In this document: positions 1 through 10,716 of the stretch, one piece after another
Layout: the number at the start of each line of letters is the position of its first letter
Position numbering within the stretch: the stretch's first letter is position 1
Translations under genes and position numbers: made by a program
Notes under the pieces: model-generated
Told to the model about the DNA's origin: nothing
The model's database searches: none
Seen by the model: only the letters and a program-made list of their open reading frames with translations
Origin: an uncultured Gammaproteobacteria bacterium
GTDB taxonomy: Bacteria > Pseudomonadota > Gammaproteobacteria > Steroidobacterales > XN24
Direction: 5' to 3'
Assembly: GCA_947259915.1 (NCBI GenBank)
Contig: CAMYOC010000033.1
Location: 137,523-195,779 of the forward strand
DNA length: 58,257 bases

Positions 1-404
<404 letters not shown>

Positions 405-1985
405 CTACTCCCACTCGATAGTCGCCGGCGGCTTGCCGGAGATGTCGTAGGTGACGCGGGAGATGCCTTCGATCTCGTTGATAATCCGGCGCGACACCAG
501 ATCGAGGAACTCGTACGGCAGGTGCGCCCAGCGGGCGGTCATGAAATCAACCGTTTCCACCGCCCTTAGCGCGATCACGTAATCGTAGCGACGACCGTCG
601 CCCATGACCCCTACCGACTTCACCGGCAAGAACACGGCGAACGCCTGACTGACTTTTTCGTAGAGCTCATGACGGCGGAGTTCCTCGATAAAGATCGAGT
701 CGGCTTCGCGCAGCAGTTCGGCGTAGGCCTTGCTCACCGCACCGAGGATGCGCACGCCCAGCCCCGGACCCGGGAACGGATGCCGATAGACCATGTCGTA
801 GGGCAGACCCAGCTCGAGGCCGATCTTGCGCACCTCGTCCTTGAACAGCTCACGCAGTGGCTCGACCAGCAACATGTTCATCTTCTGTGGCAGCCCGCCC
901 ACGTTGTGGTGGGACTTGATCATGTGAGCCTTGCCGGTAGAAGCGCCAGCCGATTCAATCACGTCCGGATAGATCGTGCCCTGAGCCAGCCAGCGGATGC
1001 CGTCGAGCCGGGTGGCCTCCTGATCAAACACCTCGATGAATTGTGCGCCGATGATCTTGCGCTTGTGCTCGGGATCCTCAACGCCGGCAAGGGCCGAGAG
1101 GAAGCGCTCCTCAGCGTCGACCCGGATCACCTTGATGCCCATGTGTCGACCGAACGTCGCCATGACCTGATCGCCTTCATCCTTGCGCAACAGACCATGG
1201 TCGACGAATACGCAAGTCAGCTGATCACCGATCGCGCGATGCAGCAGCGCCGCCACCACCGAGGAATCAACGCCGCCGGACAGTCCGAGCAGGACCTGGT
1301 CGTCGCCGACCTGCTCGCGCACGCGAGCGATACTGTCATCGATGATGTTGCCGGCGTTCCAGTCCGCGGCGCAGCCGCAGATCTCGTGGATAAACCGGGC
1401 CAGCACCCGCTGGCCCTGGCGCGTATGTGTGACCTCCGGATGGAATTGCAGGCCGTAAAAGCCGCGGCCTGTGTCCTCCATACCCGCCAGCGGCGCGCTG
1501 TCGGTCGAGGCGATAACGGCAAAGCCCGGTGGCAGCTTCTCGACCCGGTCACCGTGGCTCATCCACACATCGAGCAGGCCACGGCCATCCCCGTCAGCAT
1601 GGTCTTCGATGTCCTCGAGCAGGCGTGAGTCGACACCGACCGCGACCCGCGCATAACCGAACTCGCGGCGGCTGTGACTGGCCACCTCGCCGCCGAGTTG
1701 CGCCGCCATGCTCTGCATGCCGTAACAGATACCCAATACCGGGACCCCGAGTTCGAACACGATGTCCGGCGCGCGTGGTGGCTGGCTCAGGGTTACCGAC
1801 TCGGGGCCGCCGGAGAGGATGATCCCCCGCGGCGCGAAGGCCTGGACCTCGGTTACGCTCGTGTCCCAGGGCCGGATCTCGCTGTAAACACCTGCCTCGC
1901 GCACCCGGCGCGCGATCAGCTGCGTGTATTGGGAGCCGAAATCTAGGATCAGGATTCGATCCTCATGGATGTCTGCACTGCCCAT
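405..1985 (-). CDS. guaA: GMP synthase (glutamine-hydrolysing)
   Basis: Converts XMP to GMP using glutamine and ATP, the last step of guanine nucleotide synthesis. The 526-residue length equals the bacterial norm. The N-terminal class I amidotransferase domain carries the nucleophile Cys87 in GICYGMQ and a downstream H-x-E (FHPEVTH). The ATP-pyrophosphatase P-loop SGGVDSS follows, and the C-terminal dimerisation domain ends in the typical ATIEWE. An in-frame open stretch continues upstream into guaB but has no protein character, so the ATG that opens MGSADIHED, 19 bp after the guaB stop, is the likely start. It is co-transcribed with guaB. Confidence 0.97.
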   Translation of the reverse strand: MGSADIHEDRILILDFGSQYTQLIARRVREAGVYSEIRPWDTSVTEVQAFAPRGIILSGGPESVTLSQPPRAPDIVFELGVPVLGICYGMQSMAAQLGGEVASHSRREFGYARVAVGVDSRLLEDIEDHADGDGRGLLDVWMSHGDRVEKLPPGFAVIASTDSAPLAGMEDTGRGFYGLQFHPEVTHTRQGQRVLARFIHEICGCAADWNAGNIIDDSIARVREQVGDDQVLLGLSGGVDSSVVAALLHRAIGDQLTCVFVDHGLLRKDEGDQVMATFGRHMGIKVIRVDAEERFLSALAGVEDPEHKRKIIGAQFIEVFDQEATRLDGIRWLAQGTIYPDVIESAGASTGKAHMIKSHHNVGGLPQKMNMLLVEPLRELFKDEVRKIGLELGLPYDMVYRHPFPGPGLGVRILGAVSKAYAELLREADSIFIEELRRHELYEKVSQAFAVFLPVKSVGVMGDGRRYDYVIALRAVETVDFMTARWAHLPYEFLDLVSRRIINEIEGISRVTYDISGKPPATIEWE

Positions 1986-2004
1986 GGGTGGCAAAGCCTC
2001 TGCT

Positions 2005-3471
2005 TCAGTCAACACGGTAGTTGGGCGCTTCCTTGGTGATCGCCACATCGTGCACATGGCTTTCGCGCACGCCGGCGTTGGTGATGCGGACAAAAACCGG
2101 TTTGATCCGCATCTCTTCGATCGATTTACAGCCGGTGTAGCCCATGGCAGAGCGCAAGCCTCCGGTGAGCTGATGGATGATGGCGACGACGCTGCCCTTG
2201 TAGGGCACACGGCCCTCGATGCCCTCCGGTACCAGCTTCTCGATCTCCTCGGTGGTGTCCTGGAAGTAGCGGTCGCTGGAGCCGTGTTTCTGCGCCATCG
2301 CACCGAGCGAGCCCATGCCGCGGTAGGACTTGTAGGATCGGCCCTGATACAGCTCCACCTCGCCCGGTGACTCCTCGGTGCCGGCGAACAGACCACCGAG
2401 CATGATGCAGTGGGCGCCGGCGGCAACGGCTTTGGCCAGATCGCCGGAATAGCGCACGCCGCCATCGGCAATCAGCGGGACGCCGGTACCCTTGAGTTCC
2501 GCCGCCACATTGGACACCGCGCTGATCTGTGGCACACCGACGCCGGCGACCATCCGCGTGGTGCAGATCGAACCCGGGCCGATACCCACCTTGACGCCGT
2601 CGGCCCCGGCCTCGACCAGCGCCCTCGCCGCCTCTGCGGTCACGATGTTGCCCCCGATCACCTGCAGCGCAGGGAATTTCCGCTTGATATGACTGATCCG
2701 ACCAAGCACACCGCGGGTATGCCCGTGAGAGGTATCCACGACGACCACGTCGACGCCAGCCGCCGCCAGCTGGCTGACCCGTTCGTCGGTATCGGGACTG
2801 GTGCCCACGGCCGCGCCGACCAGCAGCGCGCCGCGCGGATCTTTTGCCGCGCGGGGGAAGTCCGTGGCCTTCTGGAAGTCCTTCGCGGTGATCATGCCGC
2901 GCAGACGGAAATCGCCGTCGACTATCAGCACCTTCTCGATCCGGTGACGATGCAGCAGCGCCAGGACCTCGTCCTTGTCCGCACCCTCGCGGACCGTCAC
3001 CAGCTTCTCCTGCGGCGTCATGACCGAGGAAACGGGCGCATCGAGCTGTGTCTCGAAACGCAGATCCCGATGGGTGACGATCCCGACCAGCTGGTCTCCG
3101 TCCACCACCGGCACGCCAGAAATGTTTTTTTGCCGGGTCAGCTCGATTACTTCCCGTACGCTCTTCTCCGGGGTCACGGTAATCGGGTCGCTGATTATTC
3201 CGCTCTCGTACTTCTTGACCCGTGTCACTTCGCGGGCCTGGGCCTCGGGCGTCATGTTCTTGTGCACGATACCGATGCCGCCCTCCTGGGCCAGGGCGAT
3301 GGCGAGGCGGGCCTCGGTCACGGTGTCCATCGCCGCAGAGACCAGCGGCAGATTGAGCCCGATCTCCCGGGTCAGGCGGGTCGAGAGGTCCGCGTCCCGC
3401 GGCAGGAGCTGGGAGTACGCGGGCTGCAGCAGCACGTCGTCAAAAGTCAGCGCGTCTTCAACTATGCGCAT
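2005..3471 (-). CDS. guaB: IMP dehydrogenase
   Basis: Oxidises IMP to XMP with NAD+, the committed step to guanine nucleotides. The 488-residue protein has the TIM barrel interrupted by two CBS domains (about residues 90-205), the catalytic loop GSICTTR near residue 300, and the flap [12 protein letters not shown]. The ATG at 3469-3471 is chosen over an upstream alternative because a strong GGAGG Shine-Dalgarno lies 9 nt before it and the protein then begins [15 protein letters not shown], as in the family. It is the first gene of guaB-guaA and is divergent from xseA. Confidence 0.97.
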   Translation of the reverse strand: MRIVEDALTFDDVLLQPAYSQLLPRDADLSTRLTREIGLNLPLVSAAMDTVTEARLAIALAQEGGIGIVHKNMTPEAQAREVTRVKKYESGIISDPITVTPEKSVREVIELTRQKNISGVPVVDGDQLVGIVTHRDLRFETQLDAPVSSVMTPQEKLVTVREGADKDEVLALLHRHRIEKVLIVDGDFRLRGMITAKDFQKATDFPRAAKDPRGALLVGAAVGTSPDTDERVSQLAAAGVDVVVVDTSHGHTRGVLGRISHIKRKFPALQVIGGNIVTAEAARALVEAGADGVKVGIGPGSICTTRMVAGVGVPQISAVSNVAAELKGTGVPLIADGGVRYSGDLAKAVAAGAHCIMLGGLFAGTEESPGEVELYQGRSYKSYRGMGSLGAMAQKHGSSDRYFQDTTEEIEKLVPEGIEGRVPYKGSVVAIIHQLTGGLRSAMGYTGCKSIEEMRIKPVFVRITNAGVRESHVHDVAITKEAPNYRVD

Positions 3472-3515
3472 AATCACGTCCTCCGCCCCGGGGCCTGGAA
3501 TGGTATAAACGGTCA

Positions 3516-3544
3516 ATTTTACGGCCCCCGATCAGGCGCGTAAA
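3516..3544 (-). promoter_or_regulatory. Probable sigma-70 promoter of guaB-guaA
   Basis: On the minus strand a TTTACG -35 (4/6 to consensus) and a TAAAAT -10 (5/6) are separated by exactly 17 bp. Transcription would start near 3509, giving a leader of about 38 nt that contains the GGAGG of guaB. This is a consensus reading by eye; no PurR-type palindrome was recognised. Confidence 0.4.
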
Positions 3545-3568
3545 CCAGAGACTCAGACGGATTTCTTC

Positions 3569-3586
3569 AGCGGCGGTGCCGCCGCT
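3569..3586. repeat. Perfect 8-bp inverted repeat upstream of xseA
   Basis: AGCGGCGG and CCGCCGCT flank a two-base centre, 14 bp before the xseA start codon and within the guaB/xseA divergent intergenic region. It abuts a TATGAT -10-like box (3586-3591). It may be an operator or simply a GC-rich palindrome; no T-tract makes it a terminator. Confidence 0.45.
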
Positions 3587-3599
3587 ATGATGTCGCACC

Positions 3600-4970
3600 A
3601 TGGACACATTCGATCCAGGCTCGGCCGGAGCGTCGCCCGAGCGTGAAATTTACACGGTCAGTCGGCTCAATCGCGAGGTGCGCGGGCTGCTGGAATCGGG
3701 TTATTCCGCGGTGTGGATCGAGGGGGAATTATCCAACCTGGCGCGGCCCGCCTCCGGCCACATCTATTTCTCGCTCAAAGATGCCTCCGCGCAGCTGCGC
3801 TGCGCAATGTTTCGAGGCAACAACCGGCGTCTGAACTTTCGCCCGGCCGATGGCGACGCGGTTGTCTGCCGGGGCCGGCTGAGCCTGTTCGAGGCCCGCG
3901 GCGAGTACCAGCTGGTGGTGGATTACATGGAGGCCGCCGGTGAAGGCCGGCTGCAGCGTGCTTTTGAGGCGCTCAAACGCAAGCTGGCCGAAGAGGGCTT
4001 GTTCGATCAGGCACTGAAACGCCCTGCCCCGACCCTGCCCTGCCGTATTGGCGTAATCACCTCGCCCAGCGGCGCCGCTGTGCGTGACATCCTGCATGTG
4101 CTGGCGCGTCGCTTTCCGGCCGTTCCGGTACGCATTTATCCGGTCCCGGTGCAGGGCGACTCAGCTGCACCGGCGATCGTTCACGCGCTCGATCTGGCCG
4201 GTGCCCGCGCCGACTGCGACGTACTGATTCTGGCCCGGGGGGGCGGCAGCCTCGAAGACCTGTGGCCGTTTAATGAAGAGATGGTGGCGCGCGCTATCCG
4301 CGCCTGTCCGGTGCCGGTGATCAGCGGCGTCGGTCACGAGATCGATTTCACGATTGCCGATTTTGCTGCAGACCTCCGCGCGCCCACGCCCTCGGGCGCC
4401 GCCGAGCTGGCCGTGCCGGACAAGTCCGAGTGGTTGCGCGAGCTCACGGGAAAACGACGGCGACTAGACGGCGCAATGAATCGACGACTCCTGCAGCTGC
4501 GCCAGCGTAGCGACTGGCTGCAGCGCAGAATCGGACAACTGCATCCAGGGACCCGGCTGCGGCAACAGGCACAACGGCTCGACGAGCTGGATCAGCGACT
4601 GGCCAGGGCCTGGCTCGGGGATCACCAGCGACGGCGTGCTCGTCTGGCCCATCTATGGAGCACCTTACGCGCCAGTTCGCCGGCGCCTCTGATCGGCCGC
4701 CAGCGTCAGCGCATGCAGCTCGTCCATACCCGTCTGTCTGCGGCCATCGGCCGGGCGCTTGACGGCGCGGGCCAGCGCCTCGAGCTGGCGCGCCGCGCGC
4801 TCGGCGGCCTCGGCCCCGAGTCCACGCTGGCGCGCGGCTACGCCATCGTCACCACGGCCGCCGGCGAGGTGGTGCGCGATCCGACCCAGGTCAGTCGCGG
4901 CAGCCCGATCGACGTGCGCGTGGCGCGGGGCCGATTTGGCGCCGTGGTCGACGACGACGATCAATCCTGA
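3600..4970 (+). CDS. xseA: Exodeoxyribonuclease VII large subunit
   Basis: Large subunit of the bidirectional single-strand exonuclease ExoVII, acting with XseB (not in this window). Length 456 residues matches the E. coli protein. The N-terminal OB fold (about 15-110, with the WIEGELSN and SGHIYFSLKD signatures) is followed by the catalytic domain containing ARGGGSLEDLWPFN and GHEIDFTIADFAAD, then a long arginine/glutamine-rich coiled coil and the terminal LARGYAIV segment. No Shine-Dalgarno precedes the ATG. A TATGAT box ends 8 nt before it, so the message may be leaderless. The 3' end overlaps the convergent metX gene by 10 bp. Confidence 0.97.
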   Translation: MDTFDPGSAGASPEREIYTVSRLNREVRGLLESGYSAVWIEGELSNLARPASGHIYFSLKDASAQLRCAMFRGNNRRLNFRPADGDAVVCRGRLSLFEARGEYQLVVDYMEAAGEGRLQRAFEALKRKLAEEGLFDQALKRPAPTLPCRIGVITSPSGAAVRDILHVLARRFPAVPVRIYPVPVQGDSAAPAIVHALDLAGARADCDVLILARGGGSLEDLWPFNEEMVARAIRACPVPVISGVGHEIDFTIADFAADLRAPTPSGAAELAVPDKSEWLRELTGKRRRLDGAMNRRLLQLRQRSDWLQRRIGQLHPGTRLRQQAQRLDELDQRLARAWLGDHQRRRARLAHLWSTLRASSPAPLIGRQRQRMQLVHTRLSAAIGRALDGAGQRLELARRALGGLGPESTLARGYAIVTTAAGEVVRDPTQVSRGSPIDVRVARGRFGAVVDDDDQS

Positions 4971-6064
4971 TCAAAAAAGCGCGAGATCGGCGGGCGGAAA
5001 CGATCCATATCGACGAGGAAGGAATCATGGCCCTGCAGTGAAGGCAGGACCACGAACTCGACCTCCCGGTCCGGATGGTGCAGACACTCGACCAGTTCTT
5101 CCTGCTGATGCAGCGGGAACAGGAAATCGGTCTCGGCACCGATCACCATAGCGCGCTCGACCGTGGATTTGCCCAGTTCGGTCGCGACGCAGCCGCTGTG
5201 CTCGCCGACGTCGAACAGATCCATGGCGCGGGACAGATACAGATAACAATTCGGGTCGAACTGGCCGACAAACTTGTTGGCATGGGATTCGAGGTAGGAC
5301 TCGATCTCGAAGTCGATGCCGAACAGGTCGCCCGGCGCGTGTTCGGCCGATACGCGTTCGCGGCCAAAACGCCCCAGCCACTCTTCGCCCGATCGATAGG
5401 TGATCATGCCCAGCTTGCGCGCCAGCCGCATGCCACGCACCGGCGGTTTACCCGCGTCGTAATTACCGTCGTGCCACTCCGGATCGGAGCGGATGATCTC
5501 CCGCTGCAGTGATCGCAGCGCGATGGCGAACGGTTCAGCCCGGGCGGCGGAAGAGATCGTGACCAGGCCGCGGGCAGCGTGGGGGAACAGGGTGCAAAAT
5601 GCCAGCGCCGTCATACCACCCATGGAGGCCCCGACCACCGTGTGCAGCCGTTCGATACCCAGTGCCTTGATCACCTCGAAACCGGCACCGGCGATATCCT
5701 CGATACTCAGCACCGGGAATTCGAGACGATAGGCTTCGCCGGTGCGCGGATCGACCGAGGCCGGGCCGGTGGAACCGTAACAGCTGCCCAGGGAATTGAC
5801 GCAGACGACAAAATAACGCCGGGTGTCGATCGGACGCCCTGGGCCCAGCATCTCCTCCCACCAGCCCGGGGAGGTGTCCTCGCCCGAGGAAGCGGCGTGG
5901 GCCGACGGCGACAGACCGGTGAATAACAGCACCGCATTGTCGCGCCGGCTGTTCAGTGCACCCCAGGTCTCATAGGCCAGATCCACCCGCGGCAGGGTGC
6001 CGCCCCGGTGCATCAGGAACTCCGACTCGAGTTGGATAAACTTTCGCGCCGAGTGCGTGGTCAT
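4961..6064 (-). CDS. metX: MetX-family amino-acid O-acyltransferase (homoserine or serine O-succinyltransferase)
   Basis: Alpha/beta-hydrolase acyltransferase that activates homoserine for methionine synthesis or serine for cysteine synthesis. The catalytic triad is visible: Ser148 in GASMGG, Asp313 in GAETDFLFP and His346 in QGHDSF. Length 367 is normal. The oxyanion region reads NSLGSCYGSTGPAS, and the lid region contains PFAIALRSLQREIIRSDPEW. Both resemble Xanthomonas-type enzymes assigned as serine O-succinyltransferases more than classical homoserine acetyltransferases. This is a comparison from memory, so substrate is left open. A GAGGGGAG Shine-Dalgarno supports the start. No metW follows. 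Confidence 0.85.
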   Translation of the reverse strand: MTTHSARKFIQLESEFLMHRGGTLPRVDLAYETWGALNSRRDNAVLLFTGLSPSAHAASSGEDTSPGWWEEMLGPGRPIDTRRYFVVCVNSLGSCYGSTGPASVDPRTGEAYRLEFPVLSIEDIAGAGFEVIKALGIERLHTVVGASMGGMTALAFCTLFPHAARGLVTISSAARAEPFAIALRSLQREIIRSDPEWHDGNYDAGKPPVRGMRLARKLGMITYRSGEEWLGRFGRERVSAEHAPGDLFGIDFEIESYLESHANKFVGQFDPNCYLYLSRAMDLFDVGEHSGCVATELGKSTVERAMVIGAETDFLFPLHQQEELVECLHHPDREVEFVVLPSLQGHDSFLVDMDRFRPPISRFFDQD

Positions 6065-6123
6065 AAGGCTCCCCTCAGACGGGCAGGCATTGTGTCCAAT
6101 GGGGCCGGCAATTACCAGTGAGC

Positions 6124-7530
6124 CTAGCGTTTGCCGCGCTTGACGTGCTTCCTGAGCCGTGTCCGCTTGCGCTCCTGGCGGGGCGTCAGCTTGTTGCGTC
6201 GATCGGCATAGGGATTCTTCCCGGACTTCAGCTCCAGCCGCACCGGCGTGCCCTGGAGATCGAAAGCCTTGCGGAAGGTATTGATCAGATAGCGGCGGTA
6301 GGTCGCTGGCAGACGCTCAGTCTGGCTCCCATGGATGACGATCAACGGCGGATTGCGTCCGCCCTGGTGAGCGTATCGCAGCCGAACTCTGCGGCCGCGG
6401 ATCAGCGGTGGCTGATGGGCCACCATAGCCTCCTCCAGCACGCGGGTCAGCGCGGGCGTAGACAGATCCCGCATCGCGGCAGCCTCGGCCAGGTCGATTG
6501 AACCGAACAGGTCGCCGACGCCACTGCCGTGCAGCGCCGAGATGAAGTGGATACGCGCGAAACCCAGGAACGGCAGCTTGAGATCGATCTCGCGCCGCAC
6601 CTGATCGCGCTGATCTGCCGACAAACCGTCCCATTTGTTGACCGCGATCACCATCGCCCGGCCGCGCTCGACGGCAAGACCAAGCAGGCTGGCATCCTGA
6701 TCGGTGACCCCCTCGCTGGCGTCCAGTACCGAGATAACAACGTTGGCCCCGTCGATCGCCTGCAGCGCCTTGATGATGCTGAACTTCTCCACCGCCTCGT
6801 GGACGCTGCGGCGACGCCGGATGCCGGCCGTGTCGATCAACTGGTAGCGGCGGCCGTCACGCTCAAACGGCACTGCGATGCTGTCGCGCGTCGTGCCCGG
6901 CTGATCGAAGGCCACCAGGCGATCTTCGCCGATCATGCGGTTGATCAAGGTCGACTTGCCGACGTTCGGCCGACCGATGACTGCGACCCGCGTGCGGTCA
7001 CGGTCGGCCTCCTCCGCGGCGAAGTCCGGCTCGGTCGGGAACGGCGCCAGTACGGCGTCCATCAACGCGCTGACGTTGTCGCCATGGGCCGCCGAGATAA
7101 CGGCTGGTTCGCCAAAACCGAGGCCGAAAAAATCCGCCGCCGCGATCCCCGCCTGCAGCCCTTCGGCCTTGTTGACGACCAGGCGCACCGTGCAATTGCG
7201 TCGGCGCAGCAGTTCCGCTACCTGCTCGTCAGCCGCGGTGATGCCCTCGCGGGCATCGACCATAAACAGCACCACGTCGGATTCATCCAGCGCCAGCAGG
7301 GTCTGTCTCGCCATCAGCCCGTCGATGCCGTCCGCATCGCCGCTGAGCCCACCGGTGTCGACCGCCAGGTACGGCGCGGGACCACGGCGGCCAAAACCGT
7401 AGCGACGGTCACGGGTCAGCCCAGGCATGTCTGCCACCAACGCGTCCCGGGTCCGGGTAAGCAGATTAAACAAGGTGGATTTGCCTACGTTGGGCCGACC
7501 CACCAATGCCACCACGGGTAACATCAGCAT
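6124..7530 (-). CDS. der: Ribosome-associated double GTPase Der (EngA)
   Basis: Essential GTPase for 50S subunit maturation. Two tandem Era-like GTPase domains are plain: each has a [10 protein letters not shown]-loop (near residues 11 and 186), a switch II DTAG/DTGG and an NKWD/NKAE base-recognition motif. A C-terminal KH-like domain ([14 protein letters not shown]) and a basic tail follow. Length is 468. The start could also be the third codon-ATG (MLPVVALVG) as in other species. The gene lies 10 bp after bamB, the order seen in E. coli. Confidence 0.97.
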   Translation of the reverse strand: MLMLPVVALVGRPNVGKSTLFNLLTRTRDALVADMPGLTRDRRYGFGRRGPAPYLAVDTGGLSGDADGIDGLMARQTLLALDESDVVLFMVDAREGITAADEQVAELLRRRNCTVRLVVNKAEGLQAGIAAADFFGLGFGEPAVISAAHGDNVSALMDAVLAPFPTEPDFAAEEADRDRTRVAVIGRPNVGKSTLINRMIGEDRLVAFDQPGTTRDSIAVPFERDGRRYQLIDTAGIRRRRSVHEAVEKFSIIKALQAIDGANVVISVLDASEGVTDQDASLLGLAVERGRAMVIAVNKWDGLSADQRDQVRREIDLKLPFLGFARIHFISALHGSGVGDLFGSIDLAEAAAMRDLSTPALTRVLEEAMVAHQPPLIRGRRVRLRYAHQGGRNPPLIVIHGSQTERLPATYRRYLINTFRKAFDLQGTPVRLELKSGKNPYADRRNKLTPRQERKRTRLRKHVKRGKR

Positions 7531-7540
7531 CAGACCCGGG

Positions 7541-8710
7541 TCAGCGGGATTCCGGAGACCGGGCGCGATAGGCGGTCATCGTGCCGGATTCGGCGAGCAC
7601 CACCACTACGTCTCCGGCGACGCGCGGTTGAGCGACGATCGCGGTCTTGTCGGCGCGCACCCGCCCGATCAGGTCGCCGTTGCTGGCATCCAGCCAGTGT
7701 ACATAGCCCTCGTAATCGCCCACCACCAGACTGTTTGCCACCGGTGTCGGCGCCGTCAGGGCGCGCTGGTGCAGCGCCTCCTGGGTCCACAGGATCGAAC
7801 CGCTGGTGCGGCTCATGGCGACGACATGGCTGACCGAACTGGTCACAAAGACCGCGGTCCAATCTGCGGAGAGGCCGTGATAGCTGGACACATCCTGCGA
7901 CCATAGAATCTGGCCCGATTCCAGAGCCAGACTGGCGGTTCTGCCGTTATAGCTGGAAGCGTAAACATCCTGATCTACGATATGGATCGGCGAATCCACA
8001 TCGGCCAGGCGCTCGACCTCGGTGCGGCCCCGGGCCGGCGCGACCACGTTTTCCCAGCGCGTCTGTCCGTCCCTGAGCGCATAAGCCGCCACCCGCCCAT
8101 TGTCGAAACCCGCGACCACCGTGTCGCCGGTAATCGCCGGCGACGAGGTGCCGCGCAGCGTGAGCTTGGGTACCGGCTGCTCCACGTTCCAAAGCTCTAC
8201 GCCGTCGCTGATGTCGAGCACGCGCAGCCGTCCTTCTACGCTACGCATCGCCACGCTGGTCGAGGAGATGGCCACTGGCGCCAGCACCTCGCCCATCACC
8301 GCGCTGATCCAGCGTAGGCTGCCATCGGCGGTATCGAGGGCCACGATCTGCCCATCGCCGGTGCCGAACACAGCCAGGCCATGGCCCACGGTAGGTCCGG
8401 CCGACAAATTCAGATCGGTTTCGGTTGACCAGATCTTGCGGCCATTCTCCAGATCTACCGCCACCGCACGACCATCGTGGGCGCCGGCATAGACCCTGGC
8501 ACCGTCGGTGGCCGGCGCCAGCCCCAGCAGCAGATGCTCGCTGCCGTCCCCGACCTTGACCTGCCACAGCCGATCGAGCTTGAGTCTCGACTCATACTCC
8601 GGCAGCGGCACCGGCGGGTCGATCTGTTCCGCATCGTCGCTGCGGAACAGCGAGCAACCGGAACCGGTTACAAGCAGCAAGCCGGAGACGATGAGCAGGC
8701 GTCGGATCAT
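7541..8710 (-). CDS. bamB: Outer-membrane assembly lipoprotein BamB
   Basis: Lipoprotein of the BAM complex that helps insert beta-barrel proteins. The first 18 residues form a lipoprotein signal peptide ending at Cys19 (TGSGC). The rest is an eight-bladed PQQ-type beta-propeller, with recurring W/D-containing blades such as [17 protein letters not shown] and [11 protein letters not shown]. Length 389 fits the family. Its start overlaps the yfgM stop by 4 bp, indicating translational coupling. Neighbour order yfgM-bamB-der is conserved in gammaproteobacteria. Confidence 0.95.
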   Translation of the reverse strand: MIRRLLIVSGLLLVTGSGCSLFRSDDAEQIDPPVPLPEYESRLKLDRLWQVKVGDGSEHLLLGLAPATDGARVYAGAHDGRAVAVDLENGRKIWSTETDLNLSAGPTVGHGLAVFGTGDGQIVALDTADGSLRWISAVMGEVLAPVAISSTSVAMRSVEGRLRVLDISDGVELWNVEQPVPKLTLRGTSSPAITGDTVVAGFDNGRVAAYALRDGQTRWENVVAPARGRTEVERLADVDSPIHIVDQDVYASSYNGRTASLALESGQILWSQDVSSYHGLSADWTAVFVTSSVSHVVAMSRTSGSILWTQEALHQRALTAPTPVANSLVVGDYEGYVHWLDASNGDLIGRVRADKTAIVAQPRVAGDVVVVLAESGTMTAYRARSPESR

Positions 8711-9360
8711 GAGTCCTCGTCACCAGCGGCCGCGCCGCCCAGAGCATCGAGCTTGAACTGGACCACCTGGAGGTCGACGACATCCGCCTCGCCGCCAGCC
8801 AGCGCCAGCGTGTATTCCTCCCGCGCCGCCTCGGTCTCGCCGCGGCTGGCGAAGACGTCGCCACGCAGCTCGTGGAAACGGGGCGCAAATACGCCCGCGC
8901 GGTCCAGGCTGAGCACTTCAAGCGCCTGATCCTCGGCAGCGTCGGCGATCAAGACCCGGGCCAGCCGCACCCGGGCGACGAGCTCGAGCTCCGGATCGTC
9001 CGTCTCCTTGATCAGCGTGCCCAGTATTTCCGCGGCGCTGCCGAGGTCGCCCTCTTCCACCCGCAAACGCGCCATCAGCAGCCGGCCTTGATCAATGTAG
9101 GCGGAGGACGCGTAGTCGTTCTCAAGGGTCAGAAGTTCCGCCGCGGCAAGCTCACTGTTGCTGATCTCGGCGGCAGCACTCATCGCCGCATAGACGGCGC
9201 CGGCCTGTTCAGCCTGGCTCAGCTTATAGGCCTTCCAGTAGTTCCAGCCGGCGATACCACCGATGCCCAACACCAGGCCGACGATGACGAATGCACCGTT
9301 TTCCTTCCACCAGACGCGGATCTTCTCGATCTGTTCTTTTTCCGAAAGCAATTCGTCCAC
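8707..9360 (-). CDS. yfgM: YfgM-type membrane-anchored TPR chaperone
   Basis: Inner-membrane protein with a short cytoplasmic N-terminus (MDELLSEKEQIEKIRVWWKENG), one membrane segment (about residues 24-41, rich in I/V/G) and a periplasmic tetratricopeptide region. In E. coli YfgM interacts with PpiD at the Sec translocon. Length 217 and the position between hisS and bamB match yfgM. The 3' end overlaps bamB by 4 bp. A 64-bp gap to hisS contains an imperfect hairpin (about 9390-9418) without a T-tract. Confidence 0.9.
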   Translation of the reverse strand: MDELLSEKEQIEKIRVWWKENGAFVIVGLVLGIGGIAGWNYWKAYKLSQAEQAGAVYAAMSAAAEISNSELAAAELLTLENDYASSAYIDQGRLLMARLRVEEGDLGSAAEILGTLIKETDDPELELVARVRLARVLIADAAEDQALEVLSLDRAGVFAPRFHELRGDVFASRGETEAAREEYTLALAGGEADVVDLQVVQFKLDALGGAAAGDEDS

Positions 9361-9424
9361 AATGTGCCTCTCTCGTTCAACATGTTCGCCGGGCCCGGGA
9401 TCGATTCTGATCCGGGCCTACTGT

Positions 9425-10705
9425 TCAATCCAGATCCGTACAGGCCTGTTTCAGGAAAGCCACCAGCTGCGCAAACGGTACGGACTGCTGTTCCCGATCC
9501 TCGCGCAGCGGCTTCAACACCGCAGTCTCGCTTGTCAGCTCATCGTCACCGACGATCATCGCGAATGCCGCGCCGCTACGATCGGCTTTTTTCATGCGCG
9601 CGCGCATCCCGCCGCCACCGCAATGCAGCTCCAGACGCAGCGATGGTGCATCGTTGCGCAGCGCTTCAGCCAACGCCGGCGTGCGGCGGGCAGCGCGCTC
9701 TCCCAGCGGCACCAGGTAGACATGTGGCGCGGGAGCCTCCGGCACCAGCTTGTCACCGCGGAGCAATTCCACCAGACGCTCGACCCCCATCGCCCAGCCA
9801 ATCGCCGGAGTGGCGCGCCCACCCAGTTGTTCCACCAGACCATCATAACGGCCGCCGGAACACACCGCCCCCTGGGCGCCGAGACGGTCGGTCACCCACT
9901 CGAAAACGGTCCGGCTGTAGTAGTCGAGACCACGCACCAGACGCGGGTTGATCAGATAGCCCTCGCCGACCTCATCAAGAGTCTCCCGCAGCTGGGCGAA
10001 ATGATCGGAGGATTCGGCATCCAGATGATCCGTGATTGCCGGTGCCGCACCGATCAGAGCCTGCATGTGCGGGTTCTTGCTGTCGAGAATACGCATCGGG
10101 TTCTGGGCCAGGCGACGCTGACTGTCCTCGTCCAGATCCGCCTCATGGTCGCGGAAGTACTCCACCAGCAGGCTGCGATAGAATTGACGCGATTCCACTG
10201 TGCCAAGCGAATTGAGTTCCAGCCGCAAATCGTCGAGGCCCAGCCGCCGCCAGATGCGGGCGCAAACCAGTATCAGCTCGGCGTCGATGTCTGGCCCGGC
10301 AAAGCCGAAAGCCTCTGCACCCATCTGATGGAACTGGCGATAGCGACCTTTCTGCGGTCGCTCGTAGCGGAACATCGGACCCGAGTACCACAGCCGTTGC
10401 TGCTGATTGTGGAACAAGCCGTGGGTAATGCCCGCGCGCACGCAGCTGGCGGTAGCCTCGGGCCGCAGGCTGAGGCTGTCACCGTTACGATCGAGAAAGG
10501 TATACATCTCCTTCTCGACGATGTCGGTCACCTCGCCGATGGAGCGGGCGAAGAGTTCCGTGCGTTCCATCAGCGGCAGCCGGATCTCGCCGTATCCCTG
10601 AGCCTGCAGGACCTCACGGACGGCCTGCTCCAACCACTGCCATGCCCGGGTCTCGTCGGGGAGAATGTCATTGATGCCACGAATCGGGGCGACGCTTTGG
10701 GCCAT
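9425..10705 (-). CDS. hisS: Histidyl-tRNA synthetase
   Basis: Class II aminoacyl-tRNA synthetase, 426 residues. Visible marks are motif 2 (GPMFRYERPQKGRYRQFHQ), the histidine A motif LVRGLDYYSRTVFEW, motif 3 (AIGWAMGVERL) and a C-terminal anticodon-binding domain. The protein begins MAQSVAPIRGINDILP as expected. It follows rodZ after 11 bp. The isoprenoid gene ispG, usually found between rodZ and hisS in gammaproteobacteria, is absent here. Confidence 0.97.
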   Translation of the reverse strand: MAQSVAPIRGINDILPDETRAWQWLEQAVREVLQAQGYGEIRLPLMERTELFARSIGEVTDIVEKEMYTFLDRNGDSLSLRPEATASCVRAGITHGLFHNQQQRLWYSGPMFRYERPQKGRYRQFHQMGAEAFGFAGPDIDAELILVCARIWRRLGLDDLRLELNSLGTVESRQFYRSLLVEYFRDHEADLDEDSQRRLAQNPMRILDSKNPHMQALIGAAPAITDHLDAESSDHFAQLRETLDEVGEGYLINPRLVRGLDYYSRTVFEWVTDRLGAQGAVCSGGRYDGLVEQLGGRATPAIGWAMGVERLVELLRGDKLVPEAPAPHVYLVPLGERAARRTPALAEALRNDAPSLRLELHCGGGGMRARMKKADRSGAAFAMIVGDDELTSETAVLKPLREDREQQSVPFAQLVAFLKQACTDLD

Positions 10706-10716
10706 GGTTGACTCCC

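Noticed and set aside
1986..2471. In-frame upstream extension of guaA into guaB
   Set aside because: The extension is antiparallel-neutral GC-rich text with no protein character, and guaB occupies the same strand in another frame with clear homology.
9390..9418. Hairpin between hisS and yfgM as a terminator
   Set aside because: The stem is imperfect and no T-tract follows on the transcribed strand; the genes are probably co-transcribed.
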